From: JAFKFI01 sp963795435
GTDB taxonomy: Bacteria > Pseudomonadota > Alphaproteobacteria > Acetobacterales > Acetobacteraceae
DNA length: 64,000 bases
NCBI GenBank assembly: GCA_963795435.1
Contig: CAWCHV010000007.1
Coordinates: 372,001 to 436,000 of the forward strand
Direction: 5' to 3'
The notes beneath the pieces are model-generated. The model was not told the DNA's origin and searched no databases. It was given only the letters and a program-made list of their open reading frames with translations. Numbering within the stretch: position 1 is the first letter of the stretch; every line of letters begins with the position of its first letter. This document shows, piece after piece, positions 44,876 through 54,356 of the stretch. A program made the translations under genes and the position numbers.

Positions 44876-45191
44876 CCTTCAAGGACCGGATGTAGCGGAC
44901 GATCTGCGCGATCTGCTGGTCGTTGAATGTCTTCGCGAATCCCGGCATCGCGCCCTGCTTGCCGGTCTTGATCCGGTTGACGATGAACTCGTCGCTCCGC
45001 TGCGTCCCGGCGAGCTTGGGGCCCTTGCCGGCGACCCGCCCGCCCTGCGAGTGGCACCACCCGCAGGACGTCGCGAACAGCTTGCCCCCGTCAGCGGCCG
45101 GGTCGCCCGCCGCATGGGTCGCCGGGATGAGCGGGATGGCCGCGGCGAGAATGGCGGCGGCCAAGCCCGGCAAAACCGCCTTGCGGCGCAT
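44868..45191 (-). CDS. small periplasmic cytochrome c (XoxG-like partner)
   Basis: 107 residues with a signal peptide (AAAILAAAIPLIPATHA). One c-type heme site Cys43-x2-Cys46-His47 (CGWCH) and the distal ligand Met81 in GAMPGF; the C-terminal helix is QQIAQIVRYIRSLK. It is the predicted electron acceptor of the PQQ dehydrogenase, 32 bases upstream. Starts at ATG 45191; longer in-frame reading runs into the intergenic region. Confidence 0.9.
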   Translation of the reverse strand: MRRKAVLPGLAAAILAAAIPLIPATHAAGDPAADGGKLFATSCGWCHSQGGRVAGKGPKLAGTQRSDEFIVNRIKTGKQGAMPGFAKTFNDQQIAQIVRYIRSLKDE

Positions 45192-45223
45192 GGTGGCGAT
45201 CCGAACCAACGGTCGAGGATGAC

Positions 45224-46951
45224 CTACTTCAACGAATAGACGATCAGCGCGCCGGCGTCCTTCGGCATGGTCTTGAACGGCTCGCCGAACACGCCGGCAT
45301 AGTCGTCGCCCACCAGGCTGCCCCAGCCGGTCGCGACGGCGACGTACTGCTTGCCCCCGGCGGCGTAGCTGATGATGCCCCCGACATGGCCGAGACCGTC
45401 GTTGTGCGACCACAGCTCCTTGCCGGTCTGCGCGTCATAGGCGTGCAGGATGCCGGTCGCGTCGGGCACGAAGACGAGATTGCCGGCGGTCGCGAGCACG
45501 CTGGCCAGCGGCGGCTGCGAATAGCGAACCTCCCACTTCTTGGCCCCGGTCACCGGGTCGCGCGCGTCGAGATGGCCGTAGATCGGCCCGTTGGGCGGCG
45601 GCGTCAGCTTGAAGTTGGCGCCGATGTTGAGCTGCGCCATCGGCTCGGTGATCGGCGTGGTCTTCACCACCTCGAGGCTGATGCACCATTCGTTTCCGAT
45701 CTTGTAGTAAAGGCCGGTCTTGGGGCTATAGGCGCCGGTGTTCCAGCTGACGCCGCCGTCGATCGCCGGACACAGCACGCCCTGCACCTTCCCCTCGTTG
45801 AGGTCGCGGCGGCCGATCAGCTCCCCCGTCTTGGGGTCGATATCCTTGACGAAGTTGATGTTGTCGATCATCCGCCAGACATTCTCGACCTTCGCGTCCT
45901 TGCGGTCATAGACGAACACGAAGCCGCTCTTGTTGGGATGCACGACCAGTTGCCGCCCGTCGCGGTCGATCATCAGGAATTCGCCGACCGCGCTGTCGAA
46001 GTCCCAGGCGTCGTGCGGCAGCTCCTGGTGATAGAATTTGAGCTTGCCGCTGTCCGGATCGAGCGCGATCACCGACGAGGTGTAGAGATTGGTGCCGGGG
46101 CGCGGCCCCTTGGTCTGCCACTCGGCGCCGGACCAGTCATAGAGGGGCGACGGATTGGCGGTTCCCCACCAGACCGTGTCGGAGGCCGGATCGAACGCGC
46201 CGACCATCCAGCCGCCGCCGCCGCCGGTGCGCCACGAATTGTTGCCCCAGGTCTTCTTCGCCTCGTCGGTGCCGCCGACGGTGACGAACTCCCACAGCTT
46301 CTTGCCGGTGGCGGCGTCGACCCCGAAGATCGGCCCGCGACCCGGCCACTCACCGCCCTGGCTGCCGATGATGACCTTGCCGCGCACGAACAGCGGCGCG
46401 CCGGTGAAGCCGACGGTCAGCTTCTCCGAATTGATCAGCTTGGTGTCCCAGGCCGGCTTGCCGGTCTTGAGATCGAGCGCGATCAGCCGTCCGTCCACCG
46501 TGCCGACATAGAGCTTGCCGTCGCCGAGCGCGATGCCGCGGTTGTACGGCGAGTGGGTCTGCTGGGCGATCAGGTCCTCATCCAGCTGCGGGATGTAGGA
46601 CCACAATACCTTGCCGGTCGCGCCATCGAGGGCGAAGACCCTGCTGTAGGAGCCGGAATAGTAGAGCACGCCGTCGGCCGCGAGCGGCATCGACTGCAGG
46701 CCCCGCGTCGTCCGCCCCGGGAAGTGCATCCAGGCGACTTCCAGGTTCTTCACGGTGTCCGGGTTGATCTGATCGAGCCCGCTGAAATGGAACGATTTGT
46801 ACGACCCGTGATAGGTCAGCCAGTCGTTCGCGTTCTGGTCGGCCGCCTCCAGCCGGGCCGCGTCGATCGGTTGTTGGCTCTGGGCGAGCACGGGCGTCGC
46901 CCCCGTGGCCAGCATCGCGGATACGACCAGCCATTTCGACTTGCTGCGCAT
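45224..46951 (-). CDS. PQQ-dependent alcohol/methanol-type dehydrogenase with lanthanide signature
   Basis: 575 residues with a signal peptide cut near VLAQ. An eight-bladed beta-propeller with tryptophan-docking repeats (LDGATGKVLW, LDLKTGKPAW, VDAATGKKLW, YDAQTGKELW). The metal/PQQ ligands align as Glu201 (GGEWPGRG), Asn266 (TANPSP), catalytic Asp317 and Asp319 (HDAWDFDS). The extra Asp two residues after the catalytic one marks lanthanide-dependent XoxF/PedH-type enzymes; calcium enzymes have Ala or Ser. The vicinal Cys-Cys of methanol dehydrogenases is absent (THSPYNRG there). GGAGGGG precedes ATG 46951. It oxidises an alcohol or aldehyde in the periplasm and passes electrons to the adjacent cytochrome. 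Confidence 0.9.
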   Translation of the reverse strand: MRSKSKWLVVSAMLATGATPVLAQSQQPIDAARLEAADQNANDWLTYHGSYKSFHFSGLDQINPDTVKNLEVAWMHFPGRTTRGLQSMPLAADGVLYYSGSYSRVFALDGATGKVLWSYIPQLDEDLIAQQTHSPYNRGIALGDGKLYVGTVDGRLIALDLKTGKPAWDTKLINSEKLTVGFTGAPLFVRGKVIIGSQGGEWPGRGPIFGVDAATGKKLWEFVTVGGTDEAKKTWGNNSWRTGGGGGWMVGAFDPASDTVWWGTANPSPLYDWSGAEWQTKGPRPGTNLYTSSVIALDPDSGKLKFYHQELPHDAWDFDSAVGEFLMIDRDGRQLVVHPNKSGFVFVYDRKDAKVENVWRMIDNINFVKDIDPKTGELIGRRDLNEGKVQGVLCPAIDGGVSWNTGAYSPKTGLYYKIGNEWCISLEVVKTTPITEPMAQLNIGANFKLTPPPNGPIYGHLDARDPVTGAKKWEVRYSQPPLASVLATAGNLVFVPDATGILHAYDAQTGKELWSHNDGLGHVGGIISYAAGGKQYVAVATGWGSLVGDDYAGVFGEPFKTMPKDAGALIVYSLK

Positions 46952-47136
46952 GGAACGGTTCCCCTCCGTTCCGCGCGGATTCAGTTGCCCGCGCGGTCTT
47001 CTTGCGTGCCCCCGCCGTATTGATCGGCCGGTCGGTGCTCGGATTTGCGCTTCGGGAGACAAACATACGCAAGTCAGCCACCGGGCGCCAGCATCATGCG
47101 TCGCCCCGGTGTCGCCCAGCGCGGAATGAAGGGGAA

Positions 47137-47210
47137 TGCGCCCGGCAGGACTCGAACCTGCAACCAAGCCGTTATGAGCGGCCCGCTCTGACCAGTTGAG
47201 CTACGGGCGC
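47137..47210 (-). tRNA. tRNA with CAU anticodon (Met, or Ile2 needing lysidine)
   Basis: Minus-strand cloverleaf of 74 bases: acceptor GCGCCCG/CGGGCGC, D-stem GCTC/GAGC, anticodon stem GGCCG/CGGCT with loop CTCATAA, T-arm GCAGG-TTCGAGT-CCTGC, discriminator A. CCA is not encoded (TTC follows). The GC-rich anticodon stem and TGGTT variable loop resemble bacterial tRNA-Ile2 (TilS substrate) more than elongator Met, but I cannot exclude Met. Confidence 0.88.
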
Positions 47211-47272
47211 CCCGATCGCGCCGCGATCTGAGCCGAGGCGGGAGATTGGCGCAAGGGCAGGCCCGTCCCAGC

Positions 47273-50200
47273 TCAGAACTTCATCGGCAGCGCATCCGCG
47301 CTCGGGGGCCGCGCCGCGTGGTTGCGCAAAAGTCGAGCCAGGACGGAGGGGTCATACAGCCGCGTCACTACCGACTCGAGCGGTTTCATGTCCGCGCCTG
47401 GCCCGCCCCCTCCCGAGCGAGCCTCGATCACTGGCCCGCATCTCGGGTATACCGCTTCGAGTTCACGCCTCACGACCATTGGCGTCTCCAGTCCGTATTC
47501 CGGCCTGCGGGCCTGCTCGGTGGCCCCCACGACATGCCATTGATGGCGGCTGTCGGACTGACGCAGCAGGCAATTGTCTCCGCCCCGGTCGTCCCACACG
47601 AGCGAGTTCGACATCGAGAGCGATTTGTTGGCCGGCCCGTATTTGGCGACAAGCTTCTCCGAAACGCGGTCCCACAAGCCGGCCTCGAAATAGACGATCC
47701 GTTGGATTCCGACCACACGACCCGGTGCCTCGGCCGGCGCCTCGAAAATCGCGATCCGCTCACTCAATGCCTCGTCCGGACGGTCGTCGGCAATGAATGT
47801 CTTGCCGTGAAACAGGCCATCCGGTGTTGCGGCCTCGGCGGCGGATGGAGCGTTCGTCTCGAGTACCTTCCTGACCTTCATGCTTTTCCGGATCAGCGCC
47901 TCGGCTTCGTCGAATGACATGCCGAGGCGCAGGCCGATCACGTCCGGGCCGTAGGCGTCGGCCAGCTTGGGATAGGATGCCGGGCCAGCCGGCGGCGGCG
48001 CATTCGCCGCCGTTGCCGATGGCGCGGCACGCTGAGGCGCGGCCGCCTCCTCGCTGTACAACAAGGACAAGGACACGCAAATCGAACAAACTGGTCTCGA
48101 TCGCCGGAGGGTTGCCGCCGGCCGTGCGGGCGTGCAGCACAGGGAAGCAGTTTACGAGCTTTCCCGGCCCGCCGCCCGAGCCTTGCACGTCGGCGTCGCG
48201 CAGCAGCGGCGGAGCCGGCGCGTCGAGCGGGCCGCTTCCATCGATCATGAGACGGGCGGGACGGCCGTCTTCCGTCCAGTCCTCCCACGGACTGACTCCG
48301 GGACGCTGACCCACGTTGATGCCGCTGCACTGCGATCGTCCATTGCCGGCCAACATGGACCGATCGCCCCAGGACGCCCCGTTCACCGGCCCGCCCACAG
48401 CAGGCCCGTACTTGGCCGTCAGCGCCGCGAGTGCCTTATCCCAATGGTCGCCATCGGCCGATGTCCGGTGCCAGATCCCGACCACCCGGCCGACGGGAGC
48501 TACCCGGCTGATGAACACGGCGACGCTTTCCTGCAAATCGTCGCTGATGAACAGCCGGCCATCGATCGTGCGGGCGAATTTTCGCTGATCCTCTGGCCGG
48601 TCGCGGGTCGGATCGGCCATGTCGAGCACGCGCCCGACCTTCATCTGGCCACGGATCGCCTGCTCCGCGTCGGCCTGGGTCATCCCAAGCCTGACGCCGT
48701 ACAGCGCCGGGCCATAAGGTGCCACGAGCACCTGCGCCGCCGGTCCGGGCACGGGAGGCGGCCAGAGCACCGCAGGCGGCGGAGACGAAGCAGGCCAAGG
48801 AGTGAGCGGGAAGCTGGTCGTGGCGACAACCGGCCCGTCGGCGACCATGCGCAACGTCGCGCCGATTGGCTGCACGCGCATTAAAATGAGTCTCCTCGTC
48901 CGCTGTCCGTCATCGAACTGGACCGGCTCGACCGCATCGACCACAACCTCGACGTCGAGCGTCGAGCCGTTCGATCGCGTGCCGATCAAGTCAGGGCGAA
49001 CCGGCGGAACCCCTTTCGGAAGATCCAGCACGTATTCGTCTCGATTGCGCGGCAACACGGCCAGGACCGGCGTGTCGATGCCGGCGAAATGCATTTCGAG
49101 CGGGATCACCTGGCCGGCCGACGCAAATTGTCGCGCAACCTCGGCCGGGAGCTTGCCGTTGTTCGACGCCATGATTGGCTCGAACGGCACCGCCGAGCTG
49201 GCGGACCAGGCTTTGTCCGCATGAGGGTTGAACACGGTGAGGCGCCGCGGACCGACGCCGGCGACCGGGTAGGCGGGAATATCCTTGAAGACGAAGCTGC
49301 CGCCCGGCAGCGCCTTGGCGCGGCGCTCCGTCCAGTCCTGAAACGCCGCGACCTCGGCCTCGTCAGGCTTGGCGCGATCGTCGGAAGCCCGCCGGAACAG
49401 AACCCCCCAGGGATCTCGCTTCGCCCACTCGGGATTCTCGACCAGGCTGCGATCCAGCGTGAGACGCCACTCGGCGGCCTTCGCCCAGTCGATCGCGACG
49501 GCGGGCGGCCCGGATTGACGCAGGGCGGCGAGAATCAGGGTTTCCTCGTTGAAGGGAACCGGTCCGACCGGATGCGGCGCTTGCGCGGCCGCGGTTCCAT
49601 ACGCCGGTTTCGGCGCTGACGGCGGACGTCCGAACACATACAGCTTTTGCGTCAGCGCCGCATCGGCGTAGAGCGTCATTTCGCCGTAGTCGAATTGCCA
49701 TTCTGCCCCGACCGGCAGCGCGGTACTCGTGCTGATGTCGCCCAGAGGCCCGGCCTGTCCTGGCCTGTGCGGCGTTCGCCCTGGCTGCGCAAAACCGGTG
49801 ATGGTGATCGGCACCGCCAGATACAGCCATCGCTCCGTGCGGTGAGCCTCCACGAACGCGCGCGCCGTCGACATCGTCGCGGGCCAGAAGTCAGGGATCT
49901 CGAACCGAAGCCGAGTTCCAAACAGGGACGTTCCGGAGAAATCCCCTGAACCAAGCGGAAAGCCAACCTTCGTCTCGTTCCAGGCATCATGGCCCACCGG
50001 CATCACGAACAGCAGTCGCAGCGGGAGCCGCGGTGCACCACGCAGGATCCCGGGGAGGTCCGCCGAGCGGAACATGGCGGCGTCGTCACGCACCTTGAAC
50101 TCGTCGCCCGGCGGCGGTGCCCCGAATCCCCCTCCGCAATATGGCTGAGCCCCGATCGCTGCGAGCCTGGACGGTGGGAGATAGAGGCAGGCGAGACTGA

Positions 50201-53051
50201 GGATCGTCGTCGGCGGCATCCGCGCGGGAATTTCCGGCGAGAGGCTGAGGCCGAGTGCGACGATCGCCCTCGTCCACTCGACATGTCCGGGTCTCGAGTC
50301 TCCGATGTAGGTGAAAAGGCCCTCCAGCCTTCCGGTGCTGCTGCTGGATCCGCTGGGATCGATGAGCGGCAGGCCAAGGCGCGTCGGCAGCCTCCATCGC
50401 GCGGCTGCGGCAGCGGCGTTGGCATCGGCGAGCCGATCCCCGGAATCAACGGCAGCACCGGGAGAGGTCGCCGCAACCGCTGCGGGCTTGACGAATTTGT
50501 ACAGCGGCTTGGTCAGCGCGGGATCATCGTACAGCGTGACCTCGCCCTCATCGAGGATGAGGTGCGCGCCTGCCGGCAATCCGGTCGCCGGCGCCGGGCT
50601 TACTCCGGTGATGGTGACGGGAAACGCCAGATGAACACGACGCGGCCGCTGCGGCCCGCGCCTGGTCTCGAAAGCGGCGGCCTGCTCCTCCGTCATCGGC
50701 CACACGGCGGGCATCCTGAAATCCAGCACCGCGCCGAACACGGTGAAGCTTCCTGATCCGGTCGCCGTGTTCAGGCGATACCCGCCGGCCGCCGGGTCGA
50801 ACTTGTCGAGGTCGACGGAGACATCGGCAATCAGCCGCATCGGCAGTCTGGGCGCTCGCGCCGTGATATCGGGAAGCGCCTGGGCACGGAACGCCGCGGC
50901 GCCGGTGCGGAACAGAACGCGGAGATTGGCGCCGTCCTCGTCGGCCAACCGGACACAGATATCGTTCCGCTCACCAAATGCCGGATTGCGACCGTAGACG
51001 CGCGCAATCTCTTCTTGTGTCAGGAAGATGCACGCCACATGGCGAACCTCCTGATCGTCGGCACTGGCGAAATTGTCCGGAAAAGCCGCGATGCTGAGCG
51101 CCCGTACGGCACGGGTCCACGGCCCCCGGGCCGGCGGGAACGCGTAATTGGGACCCATGCGGTCGTCGTAGGACGGGTTGTAGGTGCTGACGAGCCCGGG
51201 GACCGAGAAACCGGTGAGCTCGAGCACCGGCAGCCCGTCATGCGTCGGCAATTCCCAGGCGCGCGGCCATGCCGCCGTTCGCCACCGCCGCTCCGGCATC
51301 CGCCGATGGCGCGGGCTGCACGGCGGCCGTGGTGGCATCCTGGGTGGCGGAACGGAACGTGTAGAGCCTGTCGGTAAGGTTCTTGTCGCTGTAGAGCGAA
51401 ATCTCGCCCTCGACGAGCTTCCAGGATTCGCCGTCCGGCAATCCCGTGGCGTCCCGCTTAAGTCGCGGGCCACCCGGGCCGGGATCGACGCCGATGATGG
51501 TGATCGGCATCGCCATGGACAGCGGCTCACCACGCCTGCTGATCCTTCGAGCCTCGAACGAAGCGGCCTCGGCCTCGGCGATCGGCCAGAAATCTGGAAT
51601 CGTCGAGTCGAGCGGCCTTTCCAGAAACGGGCCGAGCTGCGCCGGATCACCACCCTCCCGCTGCAGCTGATATCCGCCCCGCGCGGCGTCGAATGTTGGC
51701 CGGCTGCCCACCTGCCATCGCAAGAGGAGGTGGAACGGCAATTGCGGCGCCAACTGGATGAGGCGCGGCAACTCGCGGGCGCGGAACGTAGCCAACCCGC
51801 TCTGGAGGGCAAGTCGCGTCGAAGGCGGCCATTCGACCGTGTAGCCTCCGAGGCCCTCGGGCTTCCGGTAGAACGGCGAGACGACGTAGCAGACATCCTT
51901 GCCGGGGCCGAACCGTTCGTCGCGGCCGAACACGGCCGCTCGCTCGTTCCTGTCGAGCAATATGCAGGCAACACTCGCAAGGGTCAGGTCGTCGAGCTGG
52001 CTCGTGGCCTGCGGGGTCGCGGCCAGTCCGAGGGCACGGATCGCACGGCTCCATGCTCCCTGCGTGGCCAGCGGCCCGAGTTGCGCGGCCTGCTCTGGCC
52101 GAAACGGGTCCGAGCCGATTGCGATCTTGCCGTCGGCTACAAGGTCGATCACAGGCAGACCCTGCGCGGTCGGCAGTTTCCATCGCTGCGCCGCCGCCAT
52201 GCTTTCCCGGTCGGCGCGCAGGCCTTGAGCAGCGGGAACGCCGGCGCCTGCGGCGGTGCGTTCGGCCGTTGGCGGCCACGGCTGCGGTCCAGTGATCGCG
52301 GCCGCGCCGGGCCACTGGCGCAGTTCCGCCAGCCTCGTGGACATCATCGCCTGCAGGCACCGCACATCGGCGCGGCAAGCGTTGCGCTGCCGAAGCCATG
52401 CTTGTTGCGAATCGATCAGGGATTGGTCGCCGCCCTGCAATGCCGCCTGAGCGGCGGCGGCGTAGGCCGCGGAAAGCTCTTGGTCCAGCTGGGACAGCGC
52501 CGTCACTGCGCAGATGGTTCGTTCCGACGCGCTGCCGGCGTGGTGGCAATCGAAGCTCGGCGTGGGCCGCTCCACCGACGGCTCGCCGCCCGCGGCGGCC
52601 GGCGAAGGCGTTCCCGTCGCACGGCTTTGCGCGTACCGACAGCCCGCAGCGCGGTGACAGTGGCCTCGCTGATGTGGCCCGTCGGTGCCTCGCCGTGGTC
52701 TCGCTGGAACGCTTGCACGGCGCTGACGGTGCGCGCACCCGGAGACCCATCCGGCGACCCCGCGTTGTAGCCGAGGTCGTTCAGCATCTTCTGAACGTGT
52801 GCAAGGGTCTCCCTGTCCACCGTCGCGCGAGCCGCGCCCGCCGGTTGTGGCGCCGGATAGGCCGGGGCGACCCGATGGGGCTGCGGATAGCCCTGCTGAT
52901 AGCCGGGCGGCGGATAGCTCGGCTGATAGGGATATGAGGGTGTCTGTACGGGTGGCGGCGTCAGCAACCGCTGGAGTAATTGATCGAGCTGGGCATGTGC
53001 CTCACGCGGCTGCAGCGCCAATGCTATCCCGAGTATGGCTGCAAGCAACAA
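47273..53051 (-). pseudogene. giant secreted repeat protein with PG-binding and LprI-like domains, three frameshifts
   Basis: Four segments in different frames join into one protein of about 1,920 residues. (1) 53051 (TTG) to about 52640: signal sequence, Pro/Tyr/Gln-rich linker, and a PG_binding_1 domain (HVQKMLNDLGYNAGSPDG, AVQAFQRDHG). (2) About 52640-51260: Pro/Ala linker and LprI/DUF1311-like domain (PSFDCHHAGSASERTICA ... QQAWLRQRNACRADVRCLQ), then repeat 1. (3) About 51260-48070: repeats 2 and 3, a fourth diverged unit and C-terminal repeat I. (4) About 48070-47273: C-terminal repeat II. Reading resumes in register across every junction, so the indels are recent or sequencing errors. 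Probably envelope-located; function unknown. tRNA-CAU follows downstream. Confidence 0.7.
47290..52190 (-). repeat. internal domain repeats of the giant protein
   Basis: Long units of about 290-310 residues each begin at a Trp in W(K/E/R)LPT..GLP(V/L): Trp codons near 52182, 51257 and 50393. A fourth start, WRLTLDRS near 49468, opens a diverged unit. Shared landmarks are RA(I/V).ALG/S, AC(I/L).L, LP.(L/I/M)..AP.LP and ITI.GV/F, ending GE.(S/T)LY.D..LT..LY.F. The C-terminal repeat pair starts YGP...G(V/L)RLGM near 48715 and 47950 (period about 765 bases) and contains GRVVGI and AKYGPA. I do not recognise either unit as a named domain. Confidence 0.65.
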
Positions 53052-53342
53052 GCAACCGGACGCACATGATTGGGAAGGGGCTTGAGAGTATGTCAGTGCA
53101 GAACAGGAACGATTTCACCGGGCCGCTCACTTGCTAATTGTCAAGCTGGCGAACGCTTCATTCCAGATCAGCACAAAATAATGGACTGGTCTACCGAAAG
53201 TCTCCGCGGCGAGCGGCAGGCTGATATTCTATAGGCTGTTGCTATGGGACAACATACCCGACCGCCCTCTGCGGCGGCCATGCGTCACATCCGGGCGGGC
53301 CGCCGGTCGGGGCTAGTCACGACTCCCGATCGGCGCCAAGGC
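53052..53342. other. intergenic region, no gene seen
   Basis: 291 bases between the giant broken gene and bacterioferritin. Locally less GC-rich around 53130-53240. One 7-bp inverted repeat (GGCGGCC 53273-53279, GGCCGCC 53298-53304) could help end the bacterioferritin transcript; nothing else is recognisable. A promoter for the giant gene is expected here. Confidence 0.4.
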
Positions 53343-53837
53343 TCAGCCCGCCCCCTCCTGGTCCGGCGCGGGGGCCGAGTTCAGCAGGACATAGCGCTCG
53401 ATGCCGATCTGCTTGATGAGGTCGAACTGGCGGTCGAGGAAGTCGACGTGCTCCTCCTCGCTCGCCAGGATGCGCGATAGCAAATCGCGCGAGGCGAAAT
53501 CCCGCGCGATCTCGCAATAGGCGATGCCCTCGCGCAAGTCGCCGAGCGCCTTCTCCTCCAGCCGCTGATCCGATTGCAGGATCTCCAGCACCGACTCTCC
53601 GACGCTGATCTGGTCATAGCGTTGCACGTTCGGCAATCCGCCGAGCAACAGGATGCGCTGGATCAGCCAGTCGGCGTGCTTCATCTCGTCGATGGACTCG
53701 CCGTACTCGAACTTGCCGAGCTTGGTGACGCCCCAGTGCTCCAGGGTGCGGGCGTGCAGGAAATACTGGTTGATCGCGGTCAGCTCGTTGGTGAGCTGGG
53801 CGTTGAGGAACTCGATGACCTTCGGGTCTCGCAACAT
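53343..53837 (-). CDS. bfr: bacterioferritin
   Basis: 164 residues from ATG 53837 (GGAGGC upstream; a longer frame is unsupported). All functional positions match E. coli numbering: ferroxidase ligands Glu18, Glu51, His54, Glu94, Glu127 and His130, and heme ligand Met52. It assembles into a 24-mer shell that oxidises Fe(II) and stores ferric mineral. Located just downstream of bfd, the ferredoxin that reduces its heme to release iron. Confidence 0.96.
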   Translation of the reverse strand: MLRDPKVIEFLNAQLTNELTAINQYFLHARTLEHWGVTKLGKFEYGESIDEMKHADWLIQRILLLGGLPNVQRYDQISVGESVLEILQSDQRLEEKALGDLREGIAYCEIARDFASRDLLSRILASEEEHVDFLDRQFDLIKQIGIERYVLLNSAPAPDQEGAG

Positions 53838-53852
53838 GTCGCGCCTCCGGAT

Positions 53853-53872
53853 CGGGCAGGCCATTCTGCCCG
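53853..53872. terminator. hairpin between bfd and bfr
   Basis: A perfect 7-bp stem CGGGCAG (53853-53859)/CTGCCCG (53866-53872) with a 6-base loop, 15 bases before the bfr start. No U-tract; it could be an attenuator or processing site separating bfd and bfr expression. Confidence 0.35.
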
Positions 53873-53898
53873 CCGATCCGCCGCCGGTCGAGGCTCCC

Positions 53899-53937
53899 GT
53901 CTCAGTCAGCGCCCTGGCGTCTCAGTCAGCGCCCTGG
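53899..53937. repeat. tandem duplication across the bfd stop codon
   Basis: GTCTCAGTCAGCGCCCTGG occurs at 53899-53917 and 53919-53937 (20-base period). The second copy contains the end and stop of bfd (minus strand); the first is a duplicate just beyond it. Typical replication-slippage product, without effect on the protein. Confidence 0.8.
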
Positions 53938-54122
53938 AGCTGAGCCTCGGCCCGGTCCCGAACATGGTCGCGTACCAGCGCCAGCACCGCCTTGACGCAC
54001 TGGCCGCATTGCGCCCGGCAGCCGCAGGCGGCGTAGACCTCGCCCGGCCGCTGGCTGCCCGTCTCCGCCACGGCCTGCTTGAGCTTGCGATCGGTCAGCG
54101 CGTTGCAGAGACAAATATACAA
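53922..54122 (-). CDS. bfd: bacterioferritin-associated ferredoxin
   Basis: 66 residues. [2Fe-2S] cysteines in ICLCNALTD (CxC) and the C-terminal CGCRAQCGQC cluster, as in the BFD-like domain. It reduces bacterioferritin heme for iron release. The only suitable start is TTG 54122 (reading LYICLCN); the long open frame upstream is antisense to hppA. It lies 84 bases upstream of bfr on the same strand. Iron regulation is expected, but I see no clear Fur or Irr box. Confidence 0.82.
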   Translation of the reverse strand: MYICLCNALTDRKLKQAVAETGSQRPGEVYAACGCRAQCGQCVKAVLALVRDHVRDRAEAQLQGAD

Positions 54123-54356
54123 AGGTGAAGTTCCCGCCTTCGGTCTCCCAGCGTCTAGCCTGGCTGCGAACTGGTCGCAATGGCATCTTTCGATTGCCTG
54201 CCATGCCGACATGGGCGGTGCGATTCCGGTTCGATTGCCTGTGCATCCCGACTCTGGCATGGTCCCGCGCCGCTCAAACCTCTGCCTCGCCCCGCGCGGG
54301 CATGCGGAGCCGGACAACTCGTGGTCCGACGCCGCATCTGTAAAGGAAAGTTCCGG

